Of a DNA stretch of 8,768 nucleotides, positions 1-6,989 are shown in pieces (the stretch's first letter is position 1; every line of letters begins with the position of its first letter). The stretch covers positions 1-8,768 of the forward strand of contig DAISIL010000087.1 in the NCBI GenBank assembly GCA_036822015.1, written 5' to 3'. Position numbers and translations under genes: made by a program. Origin of the DNA: DAISIL01 sp036822015. Lineage in GTDB: Bacteria > Bacteroidota > Bacteroidia > Cytophagales > Bernardetiaceae. The notes under the pieces were generated by a model. The model was not told the DNA's origin and ran no database searches. It was given only the letters and a program-made list of their open reading frames with translations.

Positions 1-1
1 C

Positions 2-1303
2 GGCAGCTACACGTATTACGTAACCGCCGTTGGGGTAGTCTATGAAAGCAAGCCACGCCTGGCGGTGCCGGTGCGTTTTGAGGCTTTGCCGATGGCTGCC
101 ATAGAAGAAGCCGCCGGGCGCGATCTGCTTCGCATCTGTGAAGAGGCCGTTACCTTAACGGCTGCCGAAGTTTCGGGGGCTACCTATGCCTGGACGGTGA
201 ACGGCAACGCCATCGGAACAGGACGTACCATCACGGGAACGCAAGGTGGCGAGTACCGCGTAACGATAACGCGCAACGGCTGCGCCACCACCTCCGAGCC
301 GCTTCGTGTCATCCTGAATTTCCTCCCGACGGTACGCCTGACGGTTCCCGATAATGTGCGCTTCTGTGAGGCAGGTGAAATTGGGGTACAAGAGATAGCT
401 GGAGCCATCTATGGCTGGACACGCGACGGGGTAAACCGCGGCATCACAACACCAAACCTGACCGTTACTGAATCAGGTGTTTATCGAGCGATTGTTTCTC
501 TGGATGGATGCCCGGCCCAGTCTGTGGCCGTGAACGTAACAGTGGATAAAGCCGCCAACGTTCCCGCTCTTGCCTTAACGGCTACCCAAACCGAGCTTTG
601 CCTGAACGAACAAACGACCTTATCGGCTACGCCGATTGCAGGGGCGCGTTACCGTTGGTTCCTGGATGGGCGATTGCTGCGTAGCACCGACGTACCGAGC
701 ATCACGACGGGCGCACCCGGACGCTATGCCGTCAGCGTAACCCTGGATGGTGCCTGTGGAACAGAGATCACGAGCGATGCCTTGACCATAACTGGCTTGC
801 CGGCTCCTCCAGCACGCCTTGAGCGCGTAGGCGATGAGCAGTTGGCGATTGTCATTCCGGCCAATGACCCCATCCAGACGATTCGCTGGTTCTTTAATGG
901 CGAGGAGACAACGCCACTAGCCAACCAACAGACCATCACGCCCAGCGAAGAGGGAACCTACCTCGCTTTTGTTACCTACCAGACGGGCTGTACGGTATTC
1001 ACGAACGGTTTCCGTTTCTTCCGCCGCAACGAAGGTGGCCTGCCCACCGGCACGGAAGCAGACGAACTTAGCCTACAACTCTACCCCAACCCCACCGACG
1101 GTGCGTTTGAGGTGCGTCTCCCGACCCGAGAAGCCGGCACCTTGTCGATATTTGATGTCCTGGGGCAGCGCTTGGAAAGCCGTACCTTCGAGGCAGCCAC
1201 GGATGCACTTCGTTTCCATATCGGCGGCTATCCAGCGGGTACTTATCTCCTGCGCATCGAAACACCTACCGGTATGTGGGTGCGTAAGGTAGTACGGCAG
1301 TAG
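2..1303 (+). CDS. Ig-like repeat surface/secreted protein with T9SS C-terminal sorting domain (5' partial)
   Basis: The reading frame is open to the left edge, so this is the C-terminal part of a larger protein. A GTG at 65 could serve as a start, but the residues before it (GSYTYYVTAVGVVYESK) look like the last strands of another Bacteroidota Ig-like module, so I treat the gene as truncated by the window. Numbering from that GTG, four Ig-like modules of 75-80 residues follow, each with a Y/I-x-W core (Trp at 43, 118, 198, 275). The first three carry a Cys pair (25/73, 101/149, 179/231); the fourth has only Cys309. Residues 335-412 form a typical type A sorting domain: LYPNPTDGAFEV, then LSIFDVLGQRL, then YPAGTYLLRIETPTGMWVRKVVRQ. 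Proteins with this domain are exported by the type IX secretion system and released or anchored at the cell surface. Adhesion or matrix binding is a guess; no enzymatic domain is visible here. Confidence 0.88.
   Translation, partial: GSYTYYVTAVGVVYESKPRLAVPVRFEALPMAAIEEAAGRDLLRICEEAVTLTAAEVSGATYAWTVNGNAIGTGRTITGTQGGEYRVTITRNGCATTSEPLRVILNFLPTVRLTVPDNVRFCEAGEIGVQEIAGAIYGWTRDGVNRGITTPNLTVTESGVYRAIVSLDGCPAQSVAVNVTVDKAANVPALALTATQTELCLNEQTTLSATPIAGARYRWFLDGRLLRSTDVPSITTGAPGRYAVSVTLDGACGTEITSDALTITGLPAPPARLERVGDEQLAIVIPANDPIQTIRWFFNGEETTPLANQQTITPSEEGTYLAFVTYQTGCTVFTNGFRFFRRNEGGLPTGTEADELSLQLYPNPTDGAFEVRLPTREAGTLSIFDVLGQRLESRTFEAATDALRFHIGGYPAGTYLLRIETPTGMWVRKVVRQ
137..1024 (+). repeat. Array of four diverged Ig-like protein modules
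   Basis: At the protein level the same pattern recurs four times: Cys, about 17-19 residues, (Y/I)xW, a short D/N-G turn, a T/S-rich stretch, G-x-Y-x-(A/V)-x-V, then a Cys near the end of the module (for example YRVTITRNGC and YRAIVSLDGC). Trp-to-Trp spacings are 75, 80 and 77 residues. The DNA copies are strongly diverged, so this is an old module array and not a recent tandem duplication. The fourth copy lacks the first Cys of the pair. Confidence 0.75.
1067..1303 (+). other. Type IX secretion C-terminal sorting domain (coding segment)
   Basis: The last 78 codons of the Ig-repeat gene encode a beta-sandwich sorting signal: LQLYPNPTDGAFEVRLP, a second strand pair LSIFDVLGQRLES, then GGYPAGTYLLRIE and the basic end VRKVVRQ. 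In known T9SS cargo this domain directs passage across the outer membrane and is then usually removed. Its presence implies that the host has a full T9SS (PorV/PorU and others) elsewhere. Confidence 0.9.
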
Positions 1304-1313
1304 GAAAAGACCT

Positions 1314-1348
1314 AAGACCTATAAGGTGTCAAAAACTTTATAGGTCTT
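1314..1348 (+). terminator. Hairpin terminator after the Ig-repeat/T9SS gene
   Basis: A 14-bp stem (1314-1327 pairing with 1335-1348, one G.T wobble, 11 outer pairs perfect: AAGACCTATAA / TTATAGGTCTT) closes a 7-base loop. It begins 11 bases after the stop codon at 1303. The downstream side is T-rich but has no clean U-run (GTTCGTTT), so it could act as a terminator or as an mRNA 3' end stabiliser. Because the stem is nearly symmetric, it could work in both directions. AT-rich stems of the ACCTATAAGG type are, as far as I recall, common between Bacteroidota genes. Confidence 0.7.
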
Positions 1349-1383
1349 GTTCGTTTACTTGGTTACCAAACAAACAAAACACC

Positions 1384-2931
1384 GTGAAAGAAACACAGCT
1401 ACAGACCCTACAAAATAAAAATCAAGAAGCCCTCCTGGGGGGGGGAATCCAGCGCATCGAACAACAGCACCAAAAAGGCAAATTGACCGCCCGAGAGCGC
1501 ATCGAACTCCTGCTTGATGAGGGTTCTTTCGAGGAAATTGGCAAGTTTGTGATGCACCGCTGTAAGGACTTCGGATTGGATCAGCAATACTACCTCGGCG
1601 ATAGCGTCGTAACAGGCTACGGAACCATCAACGGACGGCTTGTGTATGTATTTTCGCAAGACTTCACCGTGTTTGGTGGGTCGCTTTCGGAGGCACATGC
1701 CGAGAAGGTCTGTAAGATCATGGATCTGGCTTTGCAGAATGGCGCACCGGTGATTGGACTAAATGACTCGGGCGGGGCCCGTATCCAGGAGGGAGTCGTT
1801 TCTCTGGCCGGCTATGCCGACATCTTTTATCGCAATACCCTGGCTTCGGGTGTGATTCCGCAAATCTCTGCCATCCTGGGCCCTTGTGCGGGGGGGGCGG
1901 TGTACTCGCCCGCCATCACGGATTTTATCATGATGGTGGAGGATACTTCGTATATGTTCGTTACGGGGCCCAATGTCGTCAAGACGGTTACGCATGAGGA
2001 GGTTACCTCCGAAGAACTCGGTGGGGCTTCCGCTCACGGTGCCAAGAGTGGCGTATCGCACTTTTCGGCCAAAAACGAAGTCTTGTGTCTGACGAACATC
2101 AAGCGTCTTTTGAGCTACATCCCCCAAAACTGCGAAGAGGAAACGCCCTTGCAGCCCTACATCAGCAAGGAAGATGAGCGCGTGCCGGCACTCAACCAGA
2201 TCATCCCCGAAAACCCGAACCAGCCCTACGACATCAAAGAGGTCATCCAACTGACCGTGGATACGGACAGCTTCATGGAGGTACACCGTGATTTTGCCGA
2301 TAATATCGTAGTGGGTTTTGCGCGGTTGGCGGGACGCAGCATTGGTATTGTTGCCAACCAACCGGCGGTTTTGGCTGGTGTCCTGGACATCAACTCGAGC
2401 CGAAAGGCGGCCCGCTTTGTGCGTTTCTGTGATGCGTTCAATATCCCGCTACTCGTTTTTGTGGATGTCCCTGGCTTTTTGCCTGGCACGGATCAGGAGT
2501 GGAACGGCATCATCAGCAACGGGGCTAAGTTGCTCTATGCCTTTTGCGAAGCCACCGTACCACGCATCACGGTCATTACGCGCAAAGCCTACGGAGGGGC
2601 TTACGATGTGATGAACTCCAAGCACATCGGAGCAGACATGAACTTTGCCTGGCCTACGGCAGAGATCGCCGTTATGGGAGCTAAGGGAGCTGCCGAGATC
2701 ATTTTCCGCAAGGAAATCAGTCAGGCCGAAGACCCCGCAGCTAAGCTCGACGAAAAAGTAGCCGAATATACCCAGAAGTTCGCCAATCCCTATCGTGCTG
2801 CTCATCGTGGTTATATCGACGAGGTCATTTTACCCGAAGAGACGCGCCCCAAACTCATCCGTGCCTTTGCGATGCTCGAAAACAAAGTCAAAGTTTTGCC
2901 CGCAAAGAAGCACGGTAATCTCCCCCTCTAG
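1384..2931 (+). CDS. pccB: Acyl-CoA carboxylase carboxyltransferase (beta) subunit, probably propionyl-CoA type
   Basis: This 515-residue protein has the usual full length of PccB-type subunits, which transfer the carboxyl group from carboxybiotin to propionyl-CoA to give methylmalonyl-CoA in the cytoplasm. The N-terminal ALLGGGIQRIEQQHQKGKLTARERI block and LLDEGSFEE are family hallmarks. Oxyanion-hole regions are visible at SGGARIQEG (129-137) and GPCAGGAVYSPA (166-177) in the first crotonase-like half, and at GFLPGTDQE (364-372) and AYGGAYDVM (402-410) in the second. Asp408 aligns with Asp422 of Streptomyces coelicolor PccB, the residue that favours propionyl- over acetyl-CoA. The start is GTG at 1384: no upstream ATG is in frame, the next Met is residue 57, and the conserved N-terminal block fits. 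No Shine-Dalgarno is visible; the leader is A-rich, as is common in this phylum. The biotin carboxylase/biotin carrier partner is not in the window. A run of nine G lies in codons 18-21. Confidence 0.93.
   Translation: MKETQLQTLQNKNQEALLGGGIQRIEQQHQKGKLTARERIELLLDEGSFEEIGKFVMHRCKDFGLDQQYYLGDSVVTGYGTINGRLVYVFSQDFTVFGGSLSEAHAEKVCKIMDLALQNGAPVIGLNDSGGARIQEGVVSLAGYADIFYRNTLASGVIPQISAILGPCAGGAVYSPAITDFIMMVEDTSYMFVTGPNVVKTVTHEEVTSEELGGASAHGAKSGVSHFSAKNEVLCLTNIKRLLSYIPQNCEEETPLQPYISKEDERVPALNQIIPENPNQPYDIKEVIQLTVDTDSFMEVHRDFADNIVVGFARLAGRSIGIVANQPAVLAGVLDINSSRKAARFVRFCDAFNIPLLVFVDVPGFLPGTDQEWNGIISNGAKLLYAFCEATVPRITVITRKAYGGAYDVMNSKHIGADMNFAWPTAEIAVMGAKGAAEIIFRKEISQAEDPAAKLDEKVAEYTQKFANPYRAAHRGYIDEVILPEETRPKLIRAFAMLENKVKVLPAKKHGNLPL
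1437..1445 (+). repeat. G9 homopolymer inside the 5' end of pccB
   Basis: Nine consecutive G bases span the codons for Leu18-Gly21 (CTG GGG GGG GGA). The amino acids are the conserved LLGGG of the family, so the run follows partly from codon choice. Because it lies so early in the gene, gain or loss of one base would destroy the product. Confidence 0.85.
1890..1897 (+). repeat. G8 homopolymer in pccB active-site region
   Basis: Eight consecutive G bases encode part of the Cys-Ala-Gly-Gly-Ala segment (residues 168-172) of the first oxyanion-hole motif. As with the G9 run, the codons chosen for Ala and Gly make the tract. Confidence 0.8.
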
Positions 2932-2934
2932 CCT

Positions 2935-4326
2935 ATGCTCGATCAGCTCTCCGAACGCCTGACAGGGCTGGGGGCGGCCCTGCTGCCAGAACTCTTCCTT
3001 ACCGGATGGCTGGTCTTGCTACTCCTGCTTGAGGTCTTTGGTAGCTTCAAGCGACGGCGGATGGCATTCGGGGTAGCTCTTTTGGGGGTTTCGGCGTATG
3101 GGTTGTTGCTGTTTTATCCCGATATGGGTAAGGCTTTTGGTGGCGTACTCGAGCGGGATACGCTGGCTTTGGGCTTTCAGCAGGTGTTTGTGGTATCGAC
3201 GTTACTTACGCTGGTCTTGGCATGGGCGGATGAAGGTTTGTTTGTGGGGGAGCTTGGTTTTGGTGAGTTTGTGTTTGTGCTTTCGGCGACGCTTTTGGCT
3301 TTGGGTATTCTGGCGATGGCTCGGGAGTTGATCCTGGTGTTTGTGGCCCTGGAGATGGTTGCCATTGGTGGTTATGTGCTGGTTCATTTTCGGTTTCGGG
3401 ATCAGGCGGCGGAGGCTTCGCTCAAATATTTGCTCTTCGGGATGGTGAGTAGTGCCTTGATGCTCTACGGTTTCTCGTGGCTCTATGGGCTTTCTGGTTC
3501 TTTGCTGTTCAACGACTTAGCTGGTATCCAGTATAGTCGCATGGCTTTTTTGGCGGTGGTGTTGGTACAGGTGGGCTTGCTCTTCAAGCTCTCTGCTCCG
3601 CCGTTTCACTTTTGGGCCCCGGATGTCTATGAGGGTAGCGCAGCTAGCGTGGCGGGTTTCCTTTCGGTGGCCAGCAAAGCAGGCGGTCTGTTGGTGTTTG
3701 TTCGCTTTTACGCGCTCTACGATAGCTGGGAACCGCTCTTGTATTGGGTGGCTATCTTGTCGGGGCTGGCTTTGGTGGTCGGCAACACGGCGGCTCTTTG
3801 GCAGACGGGTAGCAAGCGCTTGATGGCTTACTCATCGGTCTCGCATACGGGTTTTTTGTTGATGGCCGTTTTGGCTGAGAACGAAGGGATGTTGCTGTTC
3901 TATTTGTGGGTCTTTCTGCTCCTCAACTTCGGTGTCTTCGCGCTCATCCAACACATAGAATGCGGTCAAGGGACGGATCAGCTATCGGCTTTTTCGGGCT
4001 GGGGACGCATGTACCCTCTCCTGGGTGTGGGCTTGGTGATCTTGATGCTGGGCTTGGCGGGTTTACCTCCCACGGCCGGCTTAACTGCCAAATTTTGGCT
4101 TTTTGCGGTGTTCTACGAACGCTTTGCTGATGATCCGCCCATGATCGTTCTGTTGCTGGTGGGGGTGTTGAGTTCGGTGGTAGGGCTTTTTTATTACCTC
4201 AAGATGCCCTTTTATGCCTTCCTACGTGAGGGAACCTCCGCTCATCCGCCCATGTGGTGGCTTTGGATAACTGCGCTAGGACTGGTGGGGCTAGTGCTGG
4301 GCTTGTTTTTTGTGCCGGTGGGGTGA
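2935..4326 (+). CDS. nuoN: NADH-quinone oxidoreductase subunit N
   Basis: This 463-residue, highly hydrophobic protein has about 13-14 membrane segments and is close to the usual NuoN length. It is one of the three antiporter-like proton-pumping subunits in the membrane arm of respiratory complex I. NuoN-specific signatures are EASLKYLLFGMVSSALMLYG (160-179), APPFHFWAPDVYEG (221-234) and LAGLPPTAGLTAKFWLF (374-390). The charged residues of the proton channel are in place: Glu140, Lys164, Lys218, Lys248 and Lys386 match E. coli Glu133, Lys158, Lys217, Lys247 and Lys395 in context. The ATG lies 3 bases after the pccB stop with no visible ribosome site, so translation is probably coupled to pccB. 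The rest of the nuo operon is not seen here: no nuoM precedes it, which is unusual. The coding strand is strikingly rich in G and T, as expected from many Leu/Val/Gly/Phe codons. Confidence 0.95.
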   Translation: MLDQLSERLTGLGAALLPELFLTGWLVLLLLLEVFGSFKRRRMAFGVALLGVSAYGLLLFYPDMGKAFGGVLERDTLALGFQQVFVVSTLLTLVLAWADEGLFVGELGFGEFVFVLSATLLALGILAMARELILVFVALEMVAIGGYVLVHFRFRDQAAEASLKYLLFGMVSSALMLYGFSWLYGLSGSLLFNDLAGIQYSRMAFLAVVLVQVGLLFKLSAPPFHFWAPDVYEGSAASVAGFLSVASKAGGLLVFVRFYALYDSWEPLLYWVAILSGLALVVGNTAALWQTGSKRLMAYSSVSHTGFLLMAVLAENEGMLLFYLWVFLLLNFGVFALIQHIECGQGTDQLSAFSGWGRMYPLLGVGLVILMLGLAGLPPTAGLTAKFWLFAVFYERFADDPPMIVLLLVGVLSSVVGLFYYLKMPFYAFLREGTSAHPPMWWLWITALGLVGLVLGLFFVPVG

Positions 4327-4340
4327 GTACTAGGGTTTTG

Positions 4341-4372
4341 TTTGGATATTTGATGGGTATTTTGTATTTTTA
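4341..4372 (+). promoter_or_regulatory. Possible Bacteroidota-type promoter for the restriction-modification genes
   Basis: TTTG at 4341-4344 and TATTTTTA at 4365-4372, separated by 20 bases, resemble the Bacteroidota -33 (TTTG) and -7 (TAnnTTTG) elements, with the last base of the -7 box differing. The 76-base gap after nuoN is the natural place for a promoter of the methyltransferase. The region is AT-rich, so chance matches are likely. Confidence 0.35.
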
Positions 4373-4382
4373 CTAATTAGTA
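4371..4382. promoter_or_regulatory. 12-bp perfect palindrome, possible operator
   Basis: TACTAATTAGTA reads identically on both strands and ends 20 bases before the methyltransferase ATG. It abuts and overlaps by two bases the possible -7 box. This is the usual place for autoregulation of restriction-modification genes, but no controller gene is present. If it is an operator, the methyltransferase itself or a host factor would have to bind it. Confidence 0.35.
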
Positions 4383-4402
4383 GTATTCAAGAAGACAAAG
4401 AT

Positions 4403-5317
4403 ATGAAGCCATTAGTCAAATATAGGGGCGGAAAATCCAAAGAAATTTCTTATATAGAAAGACATATTCCAGATTTCAATGGCAGATATGTTGAGCCATT
4501 TTTTGGAGGTGGAGCATTGTTTTTTCACTTGGAACCCAAAAAAGCAATTATCAATGACATCAATACAAAGTTGATGGGATTCTACGAAGGAGTGAAGTCA
4601 GACTTTGAAAATTTGAAAAAAGAGCTTCTGGAAATTGAGAAAACTTACAAAACCAATCGCAGAAGATTTGACGAGTTAAAAGCTAAAATGCCAACGGAAA
4701 GAGTTGCTGACGACAACGAAACACTTTACTATCAAATCAGAGATATGTTCAATGGCCTAGCAGAAAAAAAATACTCTGATGCTTTGTTGTATTTCTTCAT
4801 CAACAAAACTGCCTATTCAGGAATGATACGCTACAACTCAAAGGGTGAGTTTAATGTTCCTTATGGTCGCTATAAAAACTTCAATACATCACTGGTAACA
4901 AAATCCCATAGCCAATTACTTGCTAACACAGAAATATACAATTTAGATTATAAGCCTATTTTTGAAATGACAAATGAAAATGACTTCATGTTTTTAGATC
5001 CGCCCTACGACTGCATATTTTCGGACTATGGAAATGTGGAATACAAAGATGGTTTTAACGAAGAAAGCCACATAGAGTTAGCTAATGCTTACAAAGCATT
5101 AACTTGTAAAGCATTGATGGTCATTGGTCGGACATCATTAACGGAGAAACTGTATAGAGACATGATTGTGGACGAATATGGTAAATCATATGCCGTAAAT
5201 ATCAGGAATAGATTTAAGGCAAAGGCAAGCCACATACTTATTTCCAACTATGGCAACGAAGTATTGAGACGAGAACCTAAACTGATATTAAAAGAAAAAC
5301 TTACTTCTCATGGCTAG
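4403..5317 (+). CDS. Dam-like D12-class N6-adenine DNA methyltransferase of a restriction-modification system
   Basis: This 304-residue protein has the motif order X-I-IV of alpha-class (D12/Dam) adenine methyltransferases: KYRGGKS (6-12), the AdoMet-binding VEPFFGGG (30-37), IINDIN (49-54), the Dam-type block INKTAYSGMIRYNSKGEFNVPYGRY (133-157) and catalytic DPPY (199-202). The family methylates adenine, most often in GATC-containing sites, using S-adenosylmethionine. Together with the AlwI-family nuclease that follows, a target of GATC or GGATC is likely; this is inference. The ATG at 4403 follows an A/G-rich leader, and the conserved motif X starts only 5 residues in, so the start is secure. 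Its 3' end overlaps the nuclease start by 8 bases. Codon use is AT-rich (AAA, GAA, ATA, TTA), unlike nuoN or the desaturase, which suggests transfer. A lone Dam is less likely given the linked nuclease. Confidence 0.92.
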   Translation: MKPLVKYRGGKSKEISYIERHIPDFNGRYVEPFFGGGALFFHLEPKKAIINDINTKLMGFYEGVKSDFENLKKELLEIEKTYKTNRRRFDELKAKMPTERVADDNETLYYQIRDMFNGLAEKKYSDALLYFFINKTAYSGMIRYNSKGEFNVPYGRYKNFNTSLVTKSHSQLLANTEIYNLDYKPIFEMTNENDFMFLDPPYDCIFSDYGNVEYKDGFNEESHIELANAYKALTCKALMVIGRTSLTEKLYRDMIVDEYGKSYAVNIRNRFKAKASHILISNYGNEVLRREPKLILKEKLTSHG

Positions 5318-6989
5318 AATTAACAGCAAAATAATTTTTGTTACAACATCTCCAAGAACTCCGGCTAAAATGATACCGGAAATTGAGTTATTGAATACTT
5401 ATTTTGCAGGACAAGAATGGAATACTAAAACACAACAGGATTTTATGGAGCTATTGAAAGAGAAAAACTTTTTCAATGGACAAGGAGCAAAAGATCCTGC
5501 ATTTAGTGCCAGAGATAGAATCAACCGAGCGCCAAAAGCTTTGGGTCTTGTTGTTCTTTCACCAAAGATAGGATTAACCCCCGCAGGAACAGAATTAGTA
5601 AATGCAAAACGTAAGGATGAAATATTTTTAAGACAACTTCTAAAATTCCAAGTTCCTTCTCCATACCATAAACCATCGGAAAAATCAGCAGAGTTTTGGG
5701 TTAAACCTTATTTGGAACTGTTTCGTTTAGTTCGTCATTTTGGCTCATTAAAATTTGACGAATTGATGTTTTTTGGTTTGCAACTGGTTGATTATAGAAA
5801 GTTTGATGAAATTACTGAAAAGATAAATAAATTTAGGACGACAAAAGCCCAAAACGAAGGCAACTATAAAAAATTCCGAAAAGAATATTTAGATAAAGAA
5901 CTGCGGGAAATATATCAAGACGACATCATTGCAGGAAACACAAAAACAAGAGAAACCCATGATAAGTCAATTTCAAAATTCTTGAAAACAAAAGCAAGCA
6001 ATATGCGAGATTATGCTGATGCTTGTGTTCGCTACTTACGAGCAACAGGATTGGTGAATATTTCCCATAGGGGAAAGTGTATTTCAATAATACCCGAAAA
6101 AATCCAGGAGGTAGATTATTTCTTGGAGCACACAAACAAAGAACCTGTTTTTGTTCATAATGAGAAACAATACATAGACTATCTTGGTGATTCAGAAAGT
6201 CCGACTTTACTTTTTGATAATCGTGAATTGCTTGAACAAAAAATTAACTCAGCTTTCCCTGAAATTCAAATCAGTGATGACATAAATTTACAACAACTCA
6301 AAGATATTTTTGCAGACGAATTAGAAAAACGCAAAGAGCAAATTCTTACTGAGCAGGTAATCGCAATCAAAGATTATCGTCTATTTGATGAAATAAACTC
6401 AATCTTTAACCAAATACTTGATAACGCGCTTTACGATGCTCCTTTAATGCTCGAATGGAATACCTGGAGATCAATGACAATGCTAGATGGAGGAAGTATC
6501 AAAGCCAATTTAAAGTTTGACGATTTTGGAAATCCAATGTCCACAGCACAAGGAAATATGGCAGATATTGTTTGTGATTATGATGATTTTGGACTGACTG
6601 TAGAAGTAACTATGCAAGGTGGACAACGACAATACGAAACAGAGGGAGAACCTGTAACCAGACATCTTGCCAATCTAAAACGGGAAACCAACAAACCTGC
6701 TTATTGTTTATTTATTGCGCCCAACATAAATGAAGCCTGCATTGCTCATTTTTATGCCTTGCATAAAATGAATATTAGCTATTACGGTGGAAAATCCACC
6801 ATAGTTCCACTTCCATTACGTGTTTTTCTCAAAATGCTTGAAGATTCACATAAAGCGAGCTACCTTCCTGAACCAAGGCACGTACAACGTTTTTTTGCAC
6901 GTTCCAATGAGTTAGCAATTTTTACGGATAATGAAAAAGATTGGTATAACGGAATGATCCAAGAAGCATTGAATTGGCTAGATCAGTAG
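5310..6989 (+). CDS. AlwI-family type IIS restriction endonuclease (predicted GGATC specificity)
   Basis: This 559-residue protein matches my memory of the AlwI family. The N-terminal block IIFVTTSPRTPAKMIPEIELLNTYFAGQEWNTKTQQ (8-43) is followed by SARDRINRAPKALGL (66-80), part of the probable recognition region. The C-terminal nuclease half has MLEWNTWRSM (380-389), a core of MADIVCDYDDFGLTVEVT (417-434) and GGQRQYETEGEPVTRHL (437-453). Likely metal-binding acids are Glu382, Asp419 and Glu432; the third PD-(D/E)xK position is Thr434 and not Lys, which I believe is normal for the AlwI/BstNBI/PleI group. AlwI cuts outside GGATC. The related BstNBI is a natural nickase, so nicking cannot be excluded. 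The start codon sits inside the methyltransferase 3' end (8-base overlap), so the nuclease is translated after its protective enzyme. Composition is as AT-rich as its partner. No frameshift or truncation is visible, so the enzyme is probably intact. Confidence 0.88.
   Translation: MARINSKIIFVTTSPRTPAKMIPEIELLNTYFAGQEWNTKTQQDFMELLKEKNFFNGQGAKDPAFSARDRINRAPKALGLVVLSPKIGLTPAGTELVNAKRKDEIFLRQLLKFQVPSPYHKPSEKSAEFWVKPYLELFRLVRHFGSLKFDELMFFGLQLVDYRKFDEITEKINKFRTTKAQNEGNYKKFRKEYLDKELREIYQDDIIAGNTKTRETHDKSISKFLKTKASNMRDYADACVRYLRATGLVNISHRGKCISIIPEKIQEVDYFLEHTNKEPVFVHNEKQYIDYLGDSESPTLLFDNRELLEQKINSAFPEIQISDDINLQQLKDIFADELEKRKEQILTEQVIAIKDYRLFDEINSIFNQILDNALYDAPLMLEWNTWRSMTMLDGGSIKANLKFDDFGNPMSTAQGNMADIVCDYDDFGLTVEVTMQGGQRQYETEGEPVTRHLANLKRETNKPAYCLFIAPNINEACIAHFYALHKMNISYYGGKSTIVPLPLRVFLKMLEDSHKASYLPEPRHVQRFFARSNELAIFTDNEKDWYNGMIQEALNWLDQ

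Noticed and set aside
65..67. GTG at 65 as the true start of the Ig-repeat gene
   Set aside because: The frame is open to the left edge, and the preceding residues (YTYYVTAV...) look like the end of another Ig-like module, with no signal peptide after the GTG. The gene is cut by the window.
1304..1383. A Bacteroidota promoter for pccB in the intergenic gap
   Set aside because: No convincing TTTG / TAnnTTTG pair at suitable spacing was found; the gap is mostly hairpin plus an A-rich leader. A promoter may still exist but cannot be supported.
1759..2361. Long minus-strand open frame opposite pccB (200 codons)
   Set aside because: It lies wholly inside a strongly conserved gene on the other strand, has no recognisable domain, and its composition follows the opposite strand. 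It is a shadow frame.
4327..4402. A small controller (C) protein gene upstream of the methyltransferase
   Set aside because: The gap is 76 bases and contains no reading frame of a usable size.
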